10,787 nucleotides of DNA, from assembly GCA_964599655.1 (NCBI GenBank), contig CAZRGV010000175.1:1-10787 (forward strand). The letters run 5' to 3'. Positions 1 to 4,546 of the stretch are shown piece by piece. This DNA is from CAZRGV01 sp964599655 (GTDB lineage Bacteria; Planctomycetota; Planctomycetia; Isosphaerales; Isosphaeraceae). The translations under genes and the position numbers were made by a program. Every line of letters begins with the position of its first letter. The stretch's first letter is position 1. The notes under the pieces were generated by a model. That model did no database searches and was not told the origin of the DNA. It saw nothing but the letters and a program-made list of their open reading frames with translations.

Positions 1-1286
1 CCGGGCGACGCACGAACAGACTGGCGCCCAGGCGCGCGCGCGATCGATTTGGCGATCGACGTCTTGCCGACACCAGGAGGACCGATGAACAGCAGGATGG
101 GCCCCTTGGCCATGGCTCGGGCCTTGACCTCTCGCTGATCGGTGATCTCGCGATCTTCCGGCTGCGTTTGTCCCAGGGCGGGCGTGGCGGTATCCTTCTC
201 GGTCTTGAGGCGAGTCGCGGGGCATTTGCCGTCGCGCTCGACCTCGCTGGCGAGCTGCTGGGCGCGCAATTGTCGAACCGCGAGAAACTCGAGGACGCGG
301 TCTTTCACATCCTTGAGTCCGTAGTGATCCTCGTCGAGCACTCGAGCCGCGTGGTTCAGGTCGAGGTTGTCGTCGGAACGGATGTTCCATGGAAGCTCGG
401 CGATCCATTCCAGGTACGTGCGGATGACCTGGGCCTCCATCGATTCCCGGCCCGTGCGTTCGAGGCGGCTCAGCTCGCGCTCCACCTCCACGCGAGCCTC
501 TCTGGGAAGTTCGAGCTTGTTCAGTTTCTCGCGAAGCTCGATCATTTCCCGCGACTGATCATCCTCGCCGAGCTCCTTCTGGATGGCTTTGAGTTGTTCC
601 CGGAGATACATCTCGCGCTGGCGTTCGCCCAGTTCTTCCTGGACCTGCGACTTGATCTCGGCCTGGGCTTCCAGCATGCCGATCTGCCTCTGGACGTGCA
701 CGAGGACCCGTCGCAGCCGCTCCTCGACGCCGAGGATTTCCAGGAGCTCTTGCTTTTCCTCAGCGGGCAGCTCGATGTACCCGGCGACGAGGTCCGCGAA
801 ACGGCCGGGATCGGTCACTGAGTCCATGACATTGTGGAGAACTTCCTCGGGTAATCCGCGACGTTCGCCGAGCTCCATCGCGCGCTCGCGGGTCTCTCGG
901 TAGAGGGCGGCGAACGACGCATCGTTCTCATCCACGGGCCGGATTTCTTCCATCGGCATCACGTCGGCCTGAAGATAGCCTTCCACCGACGCGTAATGCA
1001 GGGCATTGCCTCGTTGCTCGCCCTGAAGCAAGAGCTGGATTCCGCCAAGCCCGCGCTGAACCTGACCGATGCGGGCGATGACACCGATTCGGTAAAGCTG
1101 GTCGGGAACGGGTTCGTCGGCGCGATCACGCTGCGCGACGGCGAAGATCAGCCCTTGCCCGCTCTTCATCGCGGCTTCGATCGCCCGGAGCGTTCCCGGG
1201 CGCCCCACGCCGATCGGCGATGTCACCCCCGGGAAAACGACGGTTCCTCGGAGCGGCAGGACTGGGATGGTGAGTTTTTCCGCCAT
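1..1286 (-). CDS. lon: ATP-dependent Lon protease, N-terminal part (cut by window edge)
   Basis: AAA+ serine protease that unfolds and degrades damaged or regulatory proteins in the cytoplasm. The 428 visible residues begin MAEKLTIPVLPLRGTVVFPG, a typical Lon substrate-binding (LON/PUA-like) start. The LON domain covers about residues 5-200. The long helical region follows, with the hallmark REMYLREQLKAIQKELGE near residue 224. Next come HYGLKDVKDRVLEFLAV near 321 and Walker A GPPGVGKT at 402-409. The rest of AAA+ and the protease domain with the Ser-Lys dyad lie beyond position 1. ATG at 1286 is chosen because GGAGGT lies 7 bases upstream and the protein starts where the family does. Compared with E. 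coli Lon, about 49 extra hydrophilic residues lie between the helical domain and Walker A (near 341-393). Residues after Walker A (ARAPGRQSVRASPG) depart from the usual ARALGR-FVRISLG. Identification is firm; which Lon paralogue it is remains unknown. Confidence 0.95.
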   Translation of the reverse strand, partial: MAEKLTIPVLPLRGTVVFPGVTSPIGVGRPGTLRAIEAAMKSGQGLIFAVAQRDRADEPVPDQLYRIGVIARIGQVQRGLGGIQLLLQGEQRGNALHYASVEGYLQADVMPMEEIRPVDENDASFAALYRETRERAMELGERRGLPEEVLHNVMDSVTDPGRFADLVAGYIELPAEEKQELLEILGVEERLRRVLVHVQRQIGMLEAQAEIKSQVQEELGERQREMYLREQLKAIQKELGEDDQSREMIELREKLNKLELPREARVEVERELSRLERTGRESMEAQVIRTYLEWIAELPWNIRSDDNLDLNHAARVLDEDHYGLKDVKDRVLEFLAVRQLRAQQLASEVERDGKCPATRLKTEKDTATPALGQTQPEDREITDQREVKARAMAKGPILLFIGPPGVGKTSIAKSIARAPGRQSVRASP

Positions 1287-1292
1287 GGCACT

Positions 1293-1318
1293 GACCTCCA
1301 CGGAGGTCCTCCGAGGAC
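1293..1318 (-). promoter_or_regulatory. lon Shine-Dalgarno site within overlapping inverted repeats
   Basis: Read on the minus strand, the leader alternates pyrimidine and purine blocks: GTCCTC, GGAGG, ACCTCC, GGAGGT, then seven bases and the lon ATG. Three mutually exclusive stems are possible: GTCCT/AGGAC (1306-1318), CGGAG/CTCCG (1301-1313) and GACCTC/GAGGTC around CGTG (1293-1308). Only the last buries the SD at 1294-1299. The repeats are seen directly; a regulatory role is inference. Confidence 0.45.
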
Positions 1319-1321
1319 AAA

Positions 1322-1338
1322 CCTCGCGAAAGGCGAGG
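1322..1338 (-). repeat. Inverted repeat in the lon leader
   Basis: Perfect 6-base GC-rich arms (CCTCGC and GCGAGG) flank a 5-base loop. On the minus strand the second arm is followed by TTTGT. It lies 36-52 bases upstream of the lon start, so it could be a leader hairpin. It is too weak and U-poor to call a terminator. Confidence 0.35.
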
Positions 1339-1487
1339 GTGGGGGTTCGTTGTTCGCGAGCGATCCGTAAAACAGGGCCCAATCGAGATCGACGAGGCGA
1401 CCGAGCCGAGCGCCGTCATCGTCGGAGCGCGATCGATGTCCAGGCAGATGCTCCTGGCGATCGCCGACAAGGCTCTCTTAAACAATC

Positions 1488-1496
1488 CCTATACCA
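1488..1496 (-). promoter_or_regulatory. Possible extended -10 element for lon
   Basis: The minus strand reads TGGTATAGG, matching an extended -10 pattern (TGn followed by a TATAAT-like hexamer), inside the only AT-richer patch of the intergenic region. No good -35 lies 16-18 bases upstream. Transcription from here would give a leader of roughly 195 bases carrying the inverted repeats near the SD. Weak motif-only evidence. No CIRCE-type element (TTAGCACTC/GAGTGCTAA) was seen. Confidence 0.2.
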
Positions 1497-1710
1497 GACT
1501 GACCGCCAAGTCCAGTAGCCGTTGCTCGACTGGCGACGACAACACACCCATCGTGTTTCGGATCGGCTTCGACGGCTTGCTCTGGCGCGGTCGGGGCGAG
1601 ACAATGCGGCGGACGCGATCTCGATCGCCCTTGTTGACCGTACGTACCCGGAACGGTTTCTGTTCGGCCCCGATCGAACGACACGCGACGGCGGCCCGGC
1701 TCTCTGGAGT

Positions 1711-1715
1711 GGAGG
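1711..1715 (+). promoter_or_regulatory. Ribosome binding site that sets the oxidoreductase start
   Basis: GGAGG lies 10 bases before the ATG at 1726. It supports this start over the upstream in-frame ATG at 1522, which would bury the twin-arginine motif about 70 residues inside the protein. Confidence 0.6.
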
Positions 1716-1725
1716 ATTCCTGGAA

Positions 1726-3069
1726 ATGAATCGCAGACGGTTTCTCCAGACGACGACAGCGGCCGGGTTGATCGGTTCGGCCGGTTCGAGGGCCAGCGGA
1801 GTCGTCGACCTTGGCAAGACAATCCGCGTGGGTCTCATCGGTTGCGGCTGGTACGGCAAGGCCGACCTTTTCCGGCTGATCCAGGTCGCGCCGGTTGAGG
1901 TCGTCTCACTCTGCGATGTCGATCGAAAGATGCTCGCTGAGGCGGCCGAGATGACCGCCAGCCGCCAGGCTTCGAGGAAGACGCCCCGAACCTTCGGCGA
2001 CTATCGCGAGATGCTCAAGGAAAAAGACCTGGATATCGTGCTGATCGCCACGCCGGACCACTGGCACGCCCTGCCGATGATCGCGGCGGTGGAAGCCGGG
2101 GCCGACGTCTGGGTTCAGAAGCCCATCAGCGTGGACGTGGCCGAGGGGCAGGCGATGCTGGCCGCTGCCCGCAAACACGGACGGGTGGTTCAGGTCGGGA
2201 CTCAGCGTCGGAGCACGCCGCACCTGATCGAAGCGCGCGACCGCATTATCAAGGAAGGCAAGCTCGGCAAGATTGGCCACGCGGAAGTCTATTGCTATTA
2301 TCACATGCGAGCTCGGGGAAACCCGCCGGACATCCAGCCTCCGGAATCGCTCGACTGGGAGATGTGGACCGGCCCGGCTCCGATGCGGCCTTACAACTCG
2401 ATCGTTCATCCCAGAGGCTGGAGGGCGTTCATGGAGTACGGCAACGGCATCATGGGCGACATGTGTATTCATATGCTTGACATGGTGCGTTGGATGCTCG
2501 ACCTGGGATGGCCGAAGCGCGTCTCCTCCTCGGGCGGCATTCTGGTGGATCAGAACAGCAAGGCGAACATTCCCGATACTCAGACAGCGGTGTTCGACTT
2601 CGGCGACATTCCCGTGGTGTGGCAGCATCGATCCTGGGGGCATCCGGTCGACCCGAAGTATCCCTGGGGCGCGACGATCTATGGCGACAAGGGGACACTG
2701 AAGCTGAGCGTGCAAAGCTACGACTTCACGCCTCTCGGCAACGGTACTCCAATTCACGGCGACGTGGTTTACGAACTCGAGGAGTACCCCGAGGACAAGA
2801 CTGAGAAGGATCTGGAACGTCACGTGGCCCCGGCCATTCGCCGGCACATGCGGGATTTCCTGGCGGCGATCGCATCGCGAGGCAAGCCCGTGGCCGACAT
2901 CGAACAGGGACACATTTCCACGGCAAGCTGCATCCTCGCCAACATGGCGCTGAAGCTCGGCCGGACCCTGGCCTGGGACGCCGAACAAGGCCGGGTCATT
3001 GGCGACGACGAGGCAAACGAGTTGCTGCGCCGACCGTACCGCGAGCCCTGGGTCCACCCAAAGACTTGA
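1726..3069 (+). CDS. Gfo/Idh/MocA family oxidoreductase with Tat signal
   Basis: NAD(P)-dependent sugar or cyclitol oxidoreductase of the glucose-fructose oxidoreductase/inositol dehydrogenase/MocA family, 447 residues. The N-terminus MNRRRFLQTTTAAGLIGSAG is a twin-arginine signal, so the folded, cofactor-loaded enzyme is probably exported. The Rossmann domain follows with VGLIGCGWYGKAD near residues 35-47. The family EKP motif, whose lysine contacts cofactor and substrate, appears as QKP at 131-133. The C-terminal sheet domain has GDMCIHMLDMVRW at 244-256, giving the usual Asp and His of the substrate pocket. Start: ATG with GGAGG 10 bases upstream. It is the first of six co-directional genes, divergent from lon; the next gene begins 38 bases on. 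The sulfatase neighbour suggests a role on a carbohydrate. The substrate is not readable from sequence, and oxidation, reduction or glycoside cleavage by a redox route are all possible. Confidence 0.9.
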   Translation: MNRRRFLQTTTAAGLIGSAGSRASGVVDLGKTIRVGLIGCGWYGKADLFRLIQVAPVEVVSLCDVDRKMLAEAAEMTASRQASRKTPRTFGDYREMLKEKDLDIVLIATPDHWHALPMIAAVEAGADVWVQKPISVDVAEGQAMLAAARKHGRVVQVGTQRRSTPHLIEARDRIIKEGKLGKIGHAEVYCYYHMRARGNPPDIQPPESLDWEMWTGPAPMRPYNSIVHPRGWRAFMEYGNGIMGDMCIHMLDMVRWMLDLGWPKRVSSSGGILVDQNSKANIPDTQTAVFDFGDIPVVWQHRSWGHPVDPKYPWGATIYGDKGTLKLSVQSYDFTPLGNGTPIHGDVVYELEEYPEDKTEKDLERHVAPAIRRHMRDFLAAIASRGKPVADIEQGHISTASCILANMALKLGRTLAWDAEQGRVIGDDEANELLRRPYREPWVHPKT

Positions 3070-3093
3070 ATTATGAAAGCTCGATAACATAAT
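3066..3093 (+). promoter_or_regulatory. Possible sigma70-type promoter before the sulfatase gene
   Basis: TTGAAT (3066-3071, overlapping the upstream stop codon) and CATAAT (3088-3093) are 16 bases apart in a markedly AT-rich spacer. They match the consensus at 4/6 and 5/6 positions. Transcription would start near 3100, only about 7 bases before the ATG at 3108 (almost leaderless) or about 50 bases before the alternative ATG at 3150. Motif evidence only. Confidence 0.4.
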
Positions 3094-3107
3094 ATTTATC
3101 AACAACA

Positions 3108-4517
3108 ATGTCGATTTTCACTAGAGCGGAGAAGGCACCGTTGACTGGAATGAGGCTCGTTTGGCTCTTGCTGATGATGGTGGGGGGCGTTTCCGGACCG
3201 GTTCGAGTTGATCGGCCGGACGTCGTCCTCTTACTGACTGATCAGCAACGGTTCGACGCGATGGGTCTTGCCGGTTCGCCAGGATTCGAGACTCCGGCGA
3301 TCGATGCGCTGGCTCGCGAGGGAGTGTGGTTCTCGCACGCGTTTGTCGCCACACCACAATGCTCGCCGACCCGCGCCTCGCTCTTGACCGGGCGTTATCC
3401 ACATCGGACGGGCGTGATGGGGAACGTCGCCGAGGGTCAGCTTGTTCCCAAGGGAATGTCAGCGCCTCTGGAGGCGTCGATTCCCAGCCTCGGAACCATT
3501 TTTCGATCCGCGGGCTACCAGACGGCTTACTTCGGCAAGTGGCACCTGGGTGGAGACCCAAACCGGCACGGGTTCGAGGTGCGCGAAACGAGACCCCAGC
3601 ATGAGGATCTCACGCAACGCGTGCTCGAATTCCTGACTCAACGAAAAGATCAGCGGGAACGACGCCCCTTACTCCTGGTGGTCAGTTGGATCAACCCGCA
3701 CGAGATCTACGGGATCGAGGATCGTCACGATTTCGGGGACCTAACCCGAGTTGTTCTGCCCGAGAGCCGAGCGGACGACCTGACCGGGAAACCCCGTCCG
3801 CAACGGGTCTATCGTGACGAGGACCAAGGACGCCCGTTTCGACGCGCCAACGACGAAACCTGGCGTCAATACGCTCGTCTTTATCAGCGGTTGACCAGAC
3901 AGGTGGACGCCGAGATCGGGAACGTGATCGCTCGACTGCGCTCGGAGAACCCGGCAACTCTCATCATTTTCAGCTCTGACCACGGCGACCTTGGCGGTGC
4001 GCACGGGCTGCCCTTCAAGGGCCCGGCCATGTACGAGGAACTGGTGAGAGTGCCGCTGATTGTGTCCTGGCCGCCAAGGATCAAACCGAACGTGGTCGAC
4101 GCGTTGGTCAGCTCGATCGACGTGTTGCCCACCCTCTGCGACCTGTCAGGCATCGCGATCCCAAACGGTATGGATGGATGCTCGTTGAGGCCGTTGCTGG
4201 AGGCAACAGACCCCGCGAAAGTTGCGTGGCGGGACGCGATTTTTGTCGAATATTTCGGCAAGCAAGCCTGGCGCGTGCCCATACGAATGATTCGCACGCG
4301 AACGTGGAAGTATGTACGATACCTTCACGATGGCGAAGAACTCTACGATCTGGAGCGGGACCCGCATGAGGTGGTGAACCTCGCTGATTCCGCGGAACAC
4401 ATGGACATAAGGCGCGCGCTTTCCGAGTGCCTCGACCGCTGGATGAAGCAGACCGACGACCCATTTCCTCGGCTTGGCGTCACAGACCGTCAAGGGCGAT
4501 CTCTCGAAAACGATTGA
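3108..4517 (+). CDS. Secreted formylglycine-dependent sulfatase
   Basis: Type I sulfatase of the alkaline-phosphatase superfamily, 469 residues, hydrolysing sulfate esters, probably on a sulfated sugar or polysaccharide outside the cytoplasm. The signature CSPTRASLLTGRYPHRTG starts at Cys85, the residue converted to formylglycine. Other active-site elements: TDQQR at 44-48 (metal ligand Asp45, with Gln where many family members have Asp), GKWHLG at 143-148, His198 in INPHEIY, DHGDLGGAHG from 291 (metal ligands), and Lys304. The C-terminal tail has the usual ELYDLERDPHEVVNLA. The start is uncertain. ATG 3108 has no SD but shares AACAACAATG with the next gene. ATG 3150 (residue 15, MRLVWLLLMMVGGVSG) would give a cleaner Sec signal peptide. 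No formylglycine-generating enzyme gene is visible here, so maturation would rely on one elsewhere. The specific substrate is unknown. Confidence 0.93.
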   Translation: MSIFTRAEKAPLTGMRLVWLLLMMVGGVSGPVRVDRPDVVLLLTDQQRFDAMGLAGSPGFETPAIDALAREGVWFSHAFVATPQCSPTRASLLTGRYPHRTGVMGNVAEGQLVPKGMSAPLEASIPSLGTIFRSAGYQTAYFGKWHLGGDPNRHGFEVRETRPQHEDLTQRVLEFLTQRKDQRERRPLLLVVSWINPHEIYGIEDRHDFGDLTRVVLPESRADDLTGKPRPQRVYRDEDQGRPFRRANDETWRQYARLYQRLTRQVDAEIGNVIARLRSENPATLIIFSSDHGDLGGAHGLPFKGPAMYEELVRVPLIVSWPPRIKPNVVDALVSSIDVLPTLCDLSGIAIPNGMDGCSLRPLLEATDPAKVAWRDAIFVEYFGKQAWRVPIRMIRTRTWKYVRYLHDGEELYDLERDPHEVVNLADSAEHMDIRRALSECLDRWMKQTDDPFPRLGVTDRQGRSLEND

Positions 4518-4546
4518 TACATCAACTGTTCAAAAGCAAAACAACA

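Larger units (their letters stand above)
1287..1725. other. Divergent intergenic region between lon and the oxidoreductase gene
   Basis: 439 bases separate the divergent starts of lon (minus) and the Gfo/Idh/MocA gene (plus). No convincing protein-coding or RNA gene is visible; the small ORFs here have no recognisable content and no start signals. The oxidoreductase frame stays open upstream to 1522, but its Tat motif fixes the N-terminus at 1726. Contents: the lon SD with overlapping short inverted repeats (1293-1318), another GC-rich inverted repeat (1322-1338, CCTCGC/GCGAGG around a 5-base loop), a locally AT-rich patch near 1475-1497 that could hold a lon promoter, and a weak TTGACC (1634-1639) that could be the -35 of a plus-strand promoter but lacks a good -10. 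Confidence 0.7.

Noticed and set aside
40..60. Frequent CGATCG palindromes here and through the window
   Set aside because: They are scattered in coding and non-coding DNA with no regular spacing; probably general GC-rich word usage rather than a repeat element.
168..821. 217-residue plus-strand open frame
   Set aside because: It lies antisense to a clear Lon coding sequence, has no SD and no recognisable domain; long antisense frames are common in GC-rich DNA.
1522..1725. N-terminal extension of the oxidoreductase to an upstream ATG
   Set aside because: The Tat motif must be N-terminal, a good SD precedes ATG 1726, and the extension resembles no protein.
1906..3108. 400-residue minus-strand open frame
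   Set aside because: Complete antisense overlap with the well-supported Gfo/Idh/MocA gene; the translation has no family motifs.
4514..4525. TTGAT-AC-ATCAA palindrome over the sulfatase stop codon as operator or terminator
   Set aside because: Only 5-base arms with a 2-base spacer and no U-tract; too short to support a function alone.
4427..4546. N-terminal extension of the heme c gene overlapping the sulfatase
   Set aside because: It would bury the signal peptide 40 residues inside the protein; it is simply open frame over sulfatase codons.
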